NCBI GenBank assembly: GCA_015904075.1
Contig: JABMDH010000071.1
Span: forward strand, 1 to 10,453
Length of the DNA: 10,453 bases
Source of the DNA: Nitrospira sp.
GTDB lineage: Bacteria; Nitrospirota; Nitrospiria; Nitrospirales; Nitrospiraceae
Direction of reading: 5' to 3'
The notes below the pieces were generated by a model that searched no databases, was not told the origin of the DNA, and was given only the letters and a program-made list of their open reading frames with translations. Positions 1 to 6,329 of the stretch are shown in pieces. Each line of letters starts with the position of its first letter. Positions within the stretch are counted from its first letter, which is position 1. A program made the position numbers and the translations under genes.

Positions 1-9
1 AGCATCCGA

Positions 10-993
10 CTAAGCGTAGCCGTGGGATTTGAACCAATGTACGGCTTTTCCCAGCGCGACCTCCGGCGGGGCTTGGGGAATGCCGAGCTCGCGGATCGCC
101 TTGCTGCAGTCGTAGTGCATTTTGTATTTGGCCATCTTCACCCCTTCGAGCGGGATGCGCGGCGGACGCCCGGTCAGATTTGCGAGCCAGTGATTGGCAT
201 AGGCGAGGGGCAGCACGGCCGATCGGGGCAGCTTGACAGAAGGTGCTTTGATGCCGGTCAGCTTGCTCAGGATCTCGAAGACTTCGCGCAGCAACAAATT
301 TTTGCAGCCGAGAATGTATCGTTCACCGATGCGACCCTTCTGCATCGCCAGCACATGGCCTTCTGCGACGTCATCGACGTCCACGATATTCATGCCGGTC
401 TCGATATAGGCCGGCATCCGGCCCTTCATGAAGTCGACGATCATCTGACCTGTCGGTGTGGGTTTCACGTCACCTTCACCGACCGGCGCGCTGGGATTGA
501 CGATCACGACCGGCAGCCCTTCTTTAGCCATCCGCAAGACTTCCTGTTCGGCGAGATACTTCGATCGTTTGTAATGCCCCGCCATTTGCGACAGCGAGAC
601 GGGCGTGTCTTCGGTGCCCGGGCCTCCATCGGGAGGCAGTCCGATCGCGCCGATCGTGCTGCAGTAGACGATGCGTTCTGTGCCGACCGCGCGCGCGGCT
701 TCCAGGAGATTCTTCGTGCCGTCAACGTTCACATCGTAAAAAATAACAGGGTCTTTGGCCCAGAGGGCGTAATGCGCGGCCACATGGTAGAGCTGTTGGC
801 AGCCGGTCAGCGCACTGCGCAGGGAGGCGTTGTCTCGAAGGTCGCCATAGGCATAGTCGACGCTGAGTGACTGAAGATTCGAGACATCGCTGTCGCGACG
901 GGCGAGCACACGCACGTCGATGCCGGTTTTGATCAGCGCACGGACCACCGCCGCTCCGACGAATCCGGTCGCGCCTGTAACGAGGGCTCTCAT
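10..993 (-). CDS. hpnA: Hopanoid-associated sugar epimerase HpnA (extended SDR family)
   Basis: This is a 327-residue NAD(P)-dependent extended short-chain dehydrogenase/reductase. The Rossmann motif TGATGFVG lies at residues 6-13. The catalytic set is visible as Ser112 (in YCST) and Tyr141-x3-Lys145 (in YKRSK). Overall length and the dihydroflavonol-reductase-like C-terminal half match HpnA, which is encoded with hopanoid biosynthesis genes and assigned to hopanoid side-chain or sugar-nucleotide handling; its precise reaction is not settled. It is cytosolic, with no signal peptide. It lies downstream of ispA on the same strand, about 95 bp away, consistent with a terpenoid/hopanoid unit that continues beyond the left edge. 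The ATG at 993 begins directly at the Rossmann strand, as expected, but has no clear Shine-Dalgarno sequence. The family call is strong; the alternative is another dihydroflavonol-4-reductase-like SDR. Confidence 0.85.
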   Translation of the reverse strand: MRALVTGATGFVGAAVVRALIKTGIDVRVLARRDSDVSNLQSLSVDYAYGDLRDNASLRSALTGCQQLYHVAAHYALWAKDPVIFYDVNVDGTKNLLEAARAVGTERIVYCSTIGAIGLPPDGGPGTEDTPVSLSQMAGHYKRSKYLAEQEVLRMAKEGLPVVIVNPSAPVGEGDVKPTPTGQMIVDFMKGRMPAYIETGMNIVDVDDVAEGHVLAMQKGRIGERYILGCKNLLLREVFEILSKLTGIKAPSVKLPRSAVLPLAYANHWLANLTGRPPRIPLEGVKMAKYKMHYDCSKAIRELGIPQAPPEVALGKAVHWFKSHGYA

Positions 994-999
994 GCTGTG

Positions 1000-1035
1000 A
1001 AGGTGAACGGTAAAAGGTGAAAGGTGAAAGGAAGG
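1000..1035. repeat. Short GGTGAAA-type tandem repeat
   Basis: Between ispA and hpnA there are about four imperfect heptamer units built on GGTGAAA (aggtgaa, cggtaaa, aggtgaa, aggtgaa). A partly inverted echo, gacgtttcacgt, follows near 1069-1080, so the transcript of either strand could form a weak hairpin. It is only an intergenic low-complexity repeat; no function is visible. Confidence 0.5.
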
Positions 1036-1088
1036 GCTTGAGTCGGAGGCTTGAGATCCTTGCTAGGTTGACGTTTCACGTCTCGTGG

Positions 1089-1979
1089 TCAGTTCTTGCG
1101 GCTTGTAATGTATCGCGCGATGCCGCGCAAGGCATCGGCAGATGGGCCGAACGAATCCAATCGACCGATGGCACGGGCCACACAGTCGTCCGCCAGCTTG
1201 CTGGCTCCCTCGGTTCCATAGAACGTCGGGTAGGTTTTCTTGCCGCGTTCCGCGTCGGTGTTCGGGTTTTTGCCCAGTTCCTCGCGTGTGCCTGTCACGT
1301 TCAGCACATCGTCGGCAATTTGAAAGGCCAGGCCGATGTCTTCGGCATAGCCGGTCATCTCGTCGAGCTGCCGGTCATTCGCCCCTGATGCGATGGCGCC
1401 CATGCGGACGGCGGCACGAATCAGCATGCCGGTCTTATGCTTATGAATGTTCTGAAGCGTGGGAAGGTCGATGTCTTTGTTTTCGGCTTGGATGTCGAAC
1501 ACCTGTCCGCCGACCATGCCCACGTTGCCGGAGCCAAAGGCCAATTCTTGAATGATCCGGACTTGGCGCACTGGATCGACTCCCTTCATCAGATCGGACC
1601 TGCTGATGAGGTCGAAGGCCATCGTCAACAGCGCATCACCGGCGAGGATCGCCATCGCTTCGCCATATACTTTATGGTTCGTCGGCTTTCCGCGGCGGAA
1701 GTCGTCGTTATCCATCGAGGGCAGGTCGTCGTGGATCAGGGAATAGGTATGGATCAGTTCCAAGGAGCAGGCCACCGCCATGAGGCCGGGTGGCGTTTGC
1801 CCCAGCGCTTCCGCCGCCGCGATCGTCAGAATCGGCCGAACACGTTTGCCGCCCGCCATCAGGCTGTAGCGCATGCTCTCATGCAGTGTCGTCGGTGGCG
1901 TGACGGCCGGCGGCGTCACTTCGTCGAGGAAGCGATCGACGGCGATGCGCTGTTGTTCGAGGTAGTCTTTGATGTTCAT
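1089..1979 (-). CDS. ispA: Farnesyl diphosphate synthase (short-chain polyprenyl synthase, IspA type)
   Basis: The 296-residue protein condenses isopentenyl diphosphate with allylic diphosphates to give C15 (possibly C20) prenyl diphosphate, precursor of squalene/hopanoids and quinone side chains. Visible motifs are GGKRVRP at residues 43-49, the first aspartate-rich motif DDLPSMD at 84-90 followed by the RRGKPT loop, the KTG at 182-184, and the second metal site FQIADDVLN at 219-227. The second motif reads DDVLN, with Asn in place of the last Asp of the usual DDxxD; the family tolerates variation here. The ATG at 1979 is preferred because the upstream in-frame extension would use TTG at 2015. 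No strong ribosome-binding site is seen. The downstream neighbour hpnA supports a role in hopanoid supply. A geranylgeranyl specificity cannot be excluded from sequence alone. Confidence 0.9.
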   Translation of the reverse strand: MNIKDYLEQQRIAVDRFLDEVTPPAVTPPTTLHESMRYSLMAGGKRVRPILTIAAAEALGQTPPGLMAVACSLELIHTYSLIHDDLPSMDNDDFRRGKPTNHKVYGEAMAILAGDALLTMAFDLISRSDLMKGVDPVRQVRIIQELAFGSGNVGMVGGQVFDIQAENKDIDLPTLQNIHKHKTGMLIRAAVRMGAIASGANDRQLDEMTGYAEDIGLAFQIADDVLNVTGTREELGKNPNTDAERGKKTYPTFYGTEGASKLADDCVARAIGRLDSFGPSADALRGIARYITSRKN

Positions 1980-2027
1980 AGAGTATGAATCGGCTCTTGT
2001 TGAGAAGATTCCCAATCCAGCGCGGAG

Positions 2028-2055
2028 AGTAACAAACGATTTGGGGATGAGTCAA
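2028..2055 (-). promoter_or_regulatory. Possible sigma-70 promoter for ispA-hpnA
   Basis: On the minus strand a TTGACT (2050-2055) is followed after 16 bases by GTTACT (2028-2033), upstream of the ispA ATG at 1979. The -35 box is good and the -10 box is only fair. It is the best candidate in the short stretch before ispA. Confidence 0.35.
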
Positions 2056-2065
2056 ACGGGGTGGA

Positions 2066-2242
2066 GCGATTGGCAGAGGGGCGTCGCTCCTCATCTCTCA
2101 GAGCGGCCTCTCCGGATTCAGCCGGGCGGCAGCCTTCGGAAATTCCCTCCGCGGACTCCGGTCAGTTTCCGCTTTCCTTCCCGTCTGAATCTCGGTGGGG
2201 CTTCGCTCTTCCGATGAAGTGCCTCCGCTCTCTGCCAATCGC
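2066..2242. repeat. 177-bp segment bounded by a 13-bp perfect inverted repeat
   Basis: GCGATTGGCAGAG at 2066-2078 is exactly complementary to CTCTGCCAATCGC at 2230-2242. The enclosed segment has no credible gene. The size and terminal repeats resemble a small non-autonomous element, but I see no target-site duplication outside the arms. It could equally be a long-stem untranslated RNA or a decayed insertion. Confidence 0.35.
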
Positions 2243-2520
2243 TTGTAGGGAGGGCAGAGGGAAAGGAGGCTCATGGTCTCCTGTGCTCGCGCTCCGCGCA
2301 CGCGGGACTGGTCAGAGTTTATGTCGAGGGCGGTGCTCGGTGCATGAGCGCAATGAGGAGACCACCAAGCCCCCACCCCTGGAAGAGAGGAAAGGAGGGA
2401 GAGGCAGAGAGCGATGGAGTCTGTGGCCGCAGTGATGTATCTGAAGCGCAAACCTGGTTGTTGAATAGCACGCGGCCAGGCCACATAGTCTTCGCTCCCC
2501 TTGTACGCGTATATACTGGC

Positions 2521-2550
2521 TTGTGTTACTGCCGAGCGTCCCGCTATACT
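2521..2550 (+). promoter_or_regulatory. Possible sigma-70 promoter close to the start of the C4HC3 gene
   Basis: TTGTGT (2521-2526) and TATACT (2545-2550) are separated by 18 bases. The expected transcription start near 2557 nearly coincides with the ATG at 2559, so the message may be leaderless; there is indeed no Shine-Dalgarno sequence before that ATG. A second TATACT lies at 2512-2517 and would give a leader of about 35 bases. Confidence 0.4.
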
Positions 2551-2558
2551 CCGGCTCT

Positions 2559-2852
2559 ATGAGTATTCGAAAAGGCGGCGGCGAGTGGATACCGCTGTTG
2601 CTCCCGATCGAGGGGCGGCAGTGCGCAGTCTGTAAAGACGGTCTCTATCGGGACACTACGATGCTCCGTGGCGGGTGGTCTCGCTGCACGGTGTGTGATG
2701 AGTTCGTCCACTATGGATGCCTGGCCAGCGGAAAGGTCGCTTTTCTCAAAGCGCGTCCGCGTGTGTGCAAAGCCTGCCGGGCGGCACAGGATGGGACCGC
2801 TCCTCCTTCTCCGACCGATAAAAATGGGATGCCGACGGCTGTCGGGTCATGA
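2559..2852 (+). CDS. Small protein with a C4HC3 (PHD/RING-like) zinc-finger pattern
   Basis: This is a 97-residue protein of unknown role. It carries eight potential metal ligands in order: Cys22-x2-Cys25, Cys43-x2-Cys46, His51, Cys54, Cys70-x2-Cys73. The spacing C-x2-C-x17-C-x2-C-x4-H-x2-C-x15-C-x2-C fits the cross-brace C4HC3 arrangement of PHD-type fingers, which is unusual for a small bacterial protein. The conserved Trp usually found before the last Cys pair in PHD fingers is absent. Residues 74-97 are a Pro/Ser/Thr-rich, probably disordered tail. Its stop overlaps the ATG of the next gene (ATGA at 2849-2852), so the two are probably translationally coupled and may work together. No Shine-Dalgarno is seen, and a promoter-like box lies 9 bp upstream. 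Zinc binding is an inference from the ligand pattern; the partner (protein, nucleic acid) is unknown. Confidence 0.7.
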   Translation: MSIRKGGGEWIPLLLPIEGRQCAVCKDGLYRDTTMLRGGWSRCTVCDEFVHYGCLASGKVAFLKARPRVCKACRAAQDGTAPPSPTDKNGMPTAVGS

Positions 2853-3184
2853 ATCCAGGCTCACAATCTGGTCCGCTGTCGGTGCGTCCAGGCCGGCCGG
2901 TGGTGTTTGCCGAAACCGTCCGATTGGCGCTGGCTCCACTGGTCTTGTTGTGCAGTGGATTCTTCACGGCGAACTTCGCCATCAGTGGTCCTTATTCATG
3001 GCCGCTGACAAGCCGGGTGTTTGTGCTGACGCTGACGGTGCTCGTGCTCTCCTATGAATTTGTTTACAAGGAACAATTCTCGCAGCATGGGTCATCGCCC
3101 CGAGCGAAGATCGCGATCCTCCGTTCCTGTCTCATCCCGTATGTATTCGGTTGGGTATTGTTGCTAGCGTGGTGGAAGTTCTAG
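2849..3184 (+). CDS. Small three-helix membrane protein, unknown function
   Basis: The 111-residue protein has three hydrophobic stretches, at about residues 25-46, 56-73 and 90-109, after a roughly 20-residue hydrophilic N-terminus. It is predicted to sit in the inner membrane. There are no catalytic motifs or obvious ligand residues, and I do not recognise a family. Its ATG overlaps the stop of the C4HC3 gene by 4 bp, which suggests coupled translation and a joint function, for example a membrane partner for the zinc-finger protein; this is inference. The stop codon is followed with no spacing by a palindromic repeat element. Confidence 0.65.
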   Translation: MNPGSQSGPLSVRPGRPVVFAETVRLALAPLVLLCSGFFTANFAISGPYSWPLTSRVFVLTLTVLVLSYEFVYKEQFSQHGSSPRAKIAILRSCLIPYVFGWVLLLAWWKF

Positions 3185-3307
3185 CAGGATGTTGAAAAAG
3201 CCCGCCAGCGGCGTTCTCGCATCGCTCAGAGGCTCAACGTACCGAAGCGTACGCCTCGGCCTCTTCGCTCGCTGCGGCCTTGCCGGACGGACTTTTTGAA
3301 CATCCTG
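3185..3307. repeat. 123-bp palindromic dispersed element, copy 1
   Basis: The ends are inverted: CAGGATGTTGAAAAAGCCCG at the left pairs with the right end, which reads cggactttttgaacatcctg, leaving only scattered mismatches. A second inverted region lies inside, around the shared core GTACGCCTC. A shorter related copy is at 9193-9307. Both begin at the base immediately after a stop codon. It has no coding capacity, and I know similar palindromes from Nitrospira intergenic regions. It may act as a bidirectional terminator or be a REP/MITE-like mobile repeat. Confidence 0.75.
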
Positions 3308-3378
3308 CGGGCTTGTTAGCCAGCGATCAGGGCACGACCATGTGACTTGGTGCGGTCGTCAGCCATTAGGGAGCGGCG

Positions 3379-3750
3379 ATGTCACAGATTGTCCGTAGCG
3401 GGGCCTTTCTTCAGCAGTGCTGGTCGGTTCATCCCCTCTGTGTGGCGGTTAAGCGGATGGGGGATGATAGTCGGCTCGTGTTGTCATGCAGCTCCTGCAA
3501 GTCCGGCCATTATCTGACGGTGGGGCTCGTCACGTCGAAAGAGGCTACTGCGTCAGAACTCGTTGCAGCCGGGCAGATTGGCCAAGAAGTGACAGGTGAA
3601 GAGTTGCTGAACGCCTGTATTACGGTCCATCGCTCGGCCATCACGTTGCGTGAGATGGACGTGTTTCAGGATCTGGTGTTGCTGCGTTGCGCCGACTGTC
3701 GCCGGCATTATACGGTGCAGGTGTCGGCGTTCGAGACACATCAGAAATAG
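3379..3750 (+). CDS. Hypothetical protein with two tandem Cys/His zinc-binding modules
   Basis: The 123-residue protein consists of two related halves. The first has Cys14-x3-His18, then Cys37-x2-Cys40-x3-His44-Tyr. The second has Cys80-x3-His84, then Cys104-x2-Cys107-x2-His110-Tyr. The hydrophobic run LVL precedes the CxxC pair in both halves, which supports an internal duplication. I recognise no named family; structural zinc sites are likely. An AGGGAG ribosome-binding site at 3368-3373 supports the ATG at 3379. There is no signal peptide, so it is probably cytosolic. It follows a palindromic element that likely isolates it from the upstream pair and precedes another hypothetical gene by about 56 bp. 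Confidence 0.7.
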   Translation: MSQIVRSGAFLQQCWSVHPLCVAVKRMGDDSRLVLSCSSCKSGHYLTVGLVTSKEATASELVAAGQIGQEVTGEELLNACITVHRSAITLREMDVFQDLVLLRCADCRRHYTVQVSAFETHQK

Positions 3751-3806
3751 CCGGCTGTTCTCGGTGATGGACGTAGGCGAGTCGGTCCGCAATTTCCTAT
3801 GTGATC

Positions 3807-4427
3807 ATGTCTCACTCCATGACGTTCACCGATGAAGAAACTGCGCTGTTGGCCGATGCCCGACTCTTTCAAAAGAAGGCGGTGATTACAGTCAAGGTGC
3901 GGATGCAGCTGGAGGCGGCGCATCGTGCGTTGACTACGGAGCTTGCCGGGGTGTCGCTGACTACGCCGCCTGGTTTCAATCTGCAGGCCCATCAATTGGT
4001 GAAGGGCGAGCATCTCGAAGACTTTCCCTATCAATACCTGGATTATCCCAAGCACTTCGAGGGGCGGAACACCTTGACCTTTCGCATCTTGTTTTGGTGG
4101 GGGCATCATGCCGCGTTTGCGCTGTTGCTCGAAGGGGCGGATCTCAAACAGTACAAGAAGCGCTTTGTCGATCGTTTTCACCAACTGGCAGGACACGACT
4201 TGGAGTTTTCCCTGGCGCCGACGCTGTGGGAATGGAAACACGGCGAGGGCTATACGCTACCCATTACACACGATCGCAAAGCCAGGCTTGCCGCTGTGCT
4301 GGCGGAGCGGTCGTTTATGAAGATCATCCGGTGTGTGCCGTTGAGCGATCCTCGTATTCAGGCCGGTCAGCTGCCGCAATTGAGCTGTGAGACATTTCGG
4401 GCCATACTTCCCGTCATCACAGCCTAA
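3807..4427 (+). CDS. Conserved-looking hypothetical cytosolic protein
   Basis: The product is 206 residues from the ATG at 3807; a GTG at 3801 would add two residues. Neither has a clear ribosome-binding site. The sequence is rich in aromatic and charged residues, including a WWGHHAAF segment at about residues 94-101 and LWEWKHGEGY at about 140-149. There is no signal peptide and no membrane helix. I cannot assign a family or reaction. Third-position GC bias, the length of the open frame and spacing to its neighbours support it as a real gene. It lies 50-odd bases after the double-zinc-module gene and may share its transcript; the following lipoprotein gene has its own promoter-like site. Confidence 0.7.
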   Translation: MSHSMTFTDEETALLADARLFQKKAVITVKVRMQLEAAHRALTTELAGVSLTTPPGFNLQAHQLVKGEHLEDFPYQYLDYPKHFEGRNTLTFRILFWWGHHAAFALLLEGADLKQYKKRFVDRFHQLAGHDLEFSLAPTLWEWKHGEGYTLPITHDRKARLAAVLAERSFMKIIRCVPLSDPRIQAGQLPQLSCETFRAILPVITA

Positions 4428-4445
4428 ACTTTCTTCACGGCCCGA

Positions 4446-4474
4446 TTGTCTCCGACCCATAACTTGGGTAGACT
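4446..4474 (+). promoter_or_regulatory. Likely sigma-70 promoter for the lipoprotein gene
   Basis: TTGTCT (4446-4451) and TAGACT (4469-4474) are spaced by 17 bases. This puts the transcription start near 4481, giving a leader of about 36 bases that contains the AAGGAGGAG ribosome-binding site. A small dyad, ACCCA-N5-TGGGT, overlaps the spacer and could be an operator, though its arms are short. Confidence 0.5.
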
Positions 4475-4516
4475 GAGCCACCGTATTCTGTAATGGTTTT
4501 ACGCAAGGAGGAGCCA

Positions 4517-5164
4517 GTGAAACGAATGATCATGCGTATGGCGTTGGTGTGTGGAGCGGTGCTCATTGTGTCAGCCGCTGGTGGTTGCGCGGGGAAGAGC
4601 GAGCTCCGGTATCTCGATTTTCAAACGAAGCAGCCGGCGGCACAGTCTGCCGATATGGAGCCGGTGACGATCGTGATTGAGCCGTTTGAAGATCGGCGTA
4701 CGGATAAAGCGCGTATCGGGACCCGCACCCATTTATGGGGCGGCGTGACGCATTTCGATGTCGTGGGTGGTCGGCCCGCCGACATGATCAGCCAGGCACT
4801 GGTGAATCGCCTGAAAACGCGTGGCTGGGGAAATCGCGGGTGGAATGTCCGTTTGGGACAGACTGGATCGGCAACCGACGCCGATATCGTGATCAGCGGC
4901 CAGGTACAAGAATTTTCGGCCGGTGCGAAGAGCCGTGCGTTTTCCACTGTGATCGACGCGAAGAGCCGGCTCACGATTCAGGCTAAGAATGCGGACGACA
5001 AGAGTACGACCACGCGCAGCATCGAGGGCGTTCGGAGCCGGACTGTCTTCTGGTTTTGCGAGCAGGACGTGCAGGAGTTGCTGGCGGCGACATTGGATGA
5101 CGGGATCGAACGGTTGATCGCCGATACGATGGTCGTGCAGAAGGCTGTGCGGCCGGCACGGTAA
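4517..5164 (+). CDS. Putative lipoprotein of unknown function (YajG-like)
   Basis: The 215-residue protein begins with a lipoprotein signal peptide: positive residues 2-7, a hydrophobic core, and an AAGGC lipobox with the acylated Cys at residue 24. The residue after Cys is Ala, which does not specify inner-membrane retention in the enterobacterial rule, so outer-membrane anchoring is possible. The body has an early VTIVIEPFEDRR strand-turn and a later 'DADIVISGQV' strand, reminiscent of YajG-type lipoproteins; the assignment is tentative. The GTG at 4517 is chosen because AAGGAGGAG lies just upstream (4505-4513) and the ATG at 4493 precedes that site. The last few codons and the stop are the left boundary of the duplicated block also seen at 7989. 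Here they appear native, in frame with the rest of the gene. Confidence 0.75.
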   Translation: MKRMIMRMALVCGAVLIVSAAGGCAGKSELRYLDFQTKQPAAQSADMEPVTIVIEPFEDRRTDKARIGTRTHLWGGVTHFDVVGGRPADMISQALVNRLKTRGWGNRGWNVRLGQTGSATDADIVISGQVQEFSAGAKSRAFSTVIDAKSRLTIQAKNADDKSTTTRSIEGVRSRTVFWFCEQDVQELLAATLDDGIERLIADTMVVQKAVRPAR

Positions 5165-5867
5165 CGAAGCGGACGGTTGAGCAGGCTACGGCTGAGACGT
5201 CCCAGGGGGCAGCCGGGCGGGGTCTTCTTCCTCCGTCTCCGCAGTTCCCTTGCTGTGGCTTGCTTTGAAGGGATGTGCCACAGTGCTCGAACGGCGGTGG
5301 GAAACGACGGGTTCGCTGACGTTCAGCCAGGCTCTGGCCGTGGGCGATCGGATGCGGGAGCTTGGTTTGAAGCCGGCCGCGCCGGCCAATGACGTCATTT
5401 GTTATGTCGAAGAATGGACGGTGAAGTCCGTCGACGACTTCGACCAGCTTGATCCGTGGGCGACAGAGGATGTCACGCTGATTCATGTGCGCGAACAGTG
5501 GCGCGGCGATTTCTTTCTGCTCTCCGGAGCCTATCACACGAGTTATCTTCGGCATCAGGACGTCGGCACCTACTGTTCAATCAGCCATCCCTGGCGCATT
5601 CGGGAACGGCTTACGCTGCATGAGCCGAAGGGCATGTTCTGGATCGTATTCAGGCATGCTCATTCCTTCATCCGTATCCGTCTCCAGGCCCGTATGGTCA
5701 TTACGCCGGGGGTTTGCTCATGCGGACAAGATTCCCATCAAAATCTCAGGGGGGCGTGAAGGCGGATATCGCGCCTATACCTTCAAACAGTGGCTTAATC
5801 CGGGCGACTGGCGTGTGGATGTTGAAACTGAAGACGGCCGTATCATCGGGCGTGTCTCAGTGGAGGT
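5141..5867 (+). repeat. Left copy of a duplicated block, with internal deletion
   Basis: 5141-5711 aligns gap-free with 7989-8559, an offset of 2848. 5712-5867 aligns with 10298-10453. By eye the identity is roughly 93% over the coding part and about 90% in the intergenic part. The join at 5711/5712 removes about 1738 bp relative to the right copy. At the deletion ends the right copy has gccgggg-g and gccggcc-g, an imperfect short homology that may have guided the deletion. The left copy may continue beyond 5867, but the matching right-hand sequence is outside the window. Confidence 0.9.
5283..5759 (+). pseudogene. Truncated copy of the unknown gene at 8131, fused out of frame
   Basis: From the GTG at 5283 the frame encodes 143 residues that differ from the protein at 8131 at only four positions (M/L 24, E/G 26, V/I 94 and V/G 122). 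After Pro142-Gly143 the reading enters the DUF2914 tail in the wrong frame and ends after 15 unrelated residues. The parent protein has 353 residues, so about 60% is missing. There is no other stop or frameshift, and roughly 28 base differences give just four amino-acid changes, so it was under selection until recently. The GAAGGGA ribosome-binding site is preserved, and a short product could still be made. It sits 118 bp after the lipoprotein stop. Confidence 0.8.
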
Positions 5868-5916
5868 TGAGCAGCAGGATGAGGCTCGACCGACGTTGAC
5901 GACCCTGTCCTATTAG
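5713..5916 (+). pseudogene. C-terminal remnant of a DUF2914 membrane protein gene
   Basis: This frame encodes the last 67 residues of the DUF2914 protein, starting at FAHADKIP and ending in TLTTLSY. It matches residues 303 onward of the protein at 9393, with three substitutions in the shared 51 codons. It has lost the start, all membrane helices and most of the DUF2914 domain, and is joined in a different frame to the preceding remnant. The tail shows what the right-hand gene probably encodes beyond the window. The stop is only 5 bp before the FKBP start, so the intact gene was probably cotranscribed with FKBP. Confidence 0.8.
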
Positions 5917-5921
5917 TTGGC

Positions 5922-6317
5922 ATGATGAAGCGCCTGAGTGGACTCAAAATTCTTGATGAGCGAGAAGGAGACGGGCCACCGGCTCAAAAGGGTGACCGGG
6001 TCATCTACAACTGTCGTATCTTTTTGAACAAGGGTGACGAGGTGATGCTGAACGCGAAACAGATCGATCAGCTTCCCCAGGACATGATTCGAGATGTAGA
6101 GGGAGCGCGCTTTGTGGATCGCAAGACGGTTCTCGGGAGTCGGCAAACGATCGCCGGCCTAGAGCCTGCGTTGATAGGGATGAAAGTCGGCGGTTATCGA
6201 AAAGTGCGTATCAGCCCGCACCTGGCCTACCGGGAGAAAGGCATCCCGGATCTGATTCCTCCCGGTGCGGTGCTGGTGGTGGAGATCTGGTTGCGGGCAA
6301 AGATAGAAACAGCGTAA
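5922..6317 (+). CDS. FKBP-type peptidyl-prolyl isomerase-like protein
   Basis: The 131-residue, single-domain protein has the FKBP fold signature: the central strand VIYNCRIFL (27-35), the helix segment TIAGLEPALIGMKVGGYRKV (76-95) and the C-terminal strand pair around PHLAYREKG and AVLVVEIWL (to 124). FKBPs isomerise Xaa-Pro bonds and can act as chaperones. Tyr29 and Tyr103 are kept, but the Phe-Asp pair of the canonical pocket is not obvious in the 36-44 loop, and the pocket Trp is replaced by Leu in the AGLEPAL helix. Activity may be low or the role chaperone-only. There is no signal peptide, so it is cytosolic. ATG at 5922 (or 5925) has no clear ribosome-binding site. It is followed 12 bp later by the DUF1499 gene, probably the same operon. 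Confidence 0.8.
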   Translation: MMKRLSGLKILDEREGDGPPAQKGDRVIYNCRIFLNKGDEVMLNAKQIDQLPQDMIRDVEGARFVDRKTVLGSRQTIAGLEPALIGMKVGGYRKVRISPHLAYREKGIPDLIPPGAVLVVEIWLRAKIETA

Positions 6318-6329
6318 AGTTCCGGCTCA

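Larger units (their letters stand above)
1980..2558. other. Gene-free divergent intergenic region (579 bp)
   Basis: This stretch separates the minus-strand ispA from the plus-strand small-gene cluster. Open frames exist on both strands (for example 2061-2435 plus and 2098-2484 minus), but their translations are Arg/Pro/Ser-rich, share no motif and lack ribosome-binding sites, so I read them as chance frames. The region holds purine-rich runs (about 2245-2270 and 2380-2415), a 13-bp inverted repeat (2066-2078 with 2230-2242), a shorter 8-bp pair (tggtctcc about 2274-2281 with ggagacca about 2357-2364), and promoter-like sites at both ends. No transposase fragment is recognisable. Confidence 0.6.

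Noticed and set aside
22..870. 282-codon open frame opposite hpnA
   Set aside because: It is antisense to a clear SDR gene, has His/Arg/Asp-rich low-quality composition and no motif; it is a product of codon bias in the real gene.
1437..1988. 183-codon plus-strand frame opposite ispA
   Set aside because: It is antisense to a gene with all prenyl synthase motifs; its His/Arg/Val-rich translation has no family signature.
2098..2484. Minus-strand 128-codon frame in the intergenic region
   Set aside because: No ribosome-binding site, no recognisable domain, and a composition typical of random GC-rich sequence.
3185..3307. CRISPR repeat or insertion sequence
   Set aside because: There is a single palindrome per site with no spacer series and no transposase; the two copies are 6 kb apart.
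4983..5555. Minus-strand open frame that recurs at 8014-8403 with a similar product
   Set aside because: The apparent conservation comes from the DNA duplication itself; the sense strand shows the silent-site divergence expected of the true frame.
5283..5916. A working fusion protein of the unknown domain and DUF2914 tail
   Set aside because: The two parts are in different frames across the joint, so one polypeptide would need a frameshift, and no slippery site is visible.
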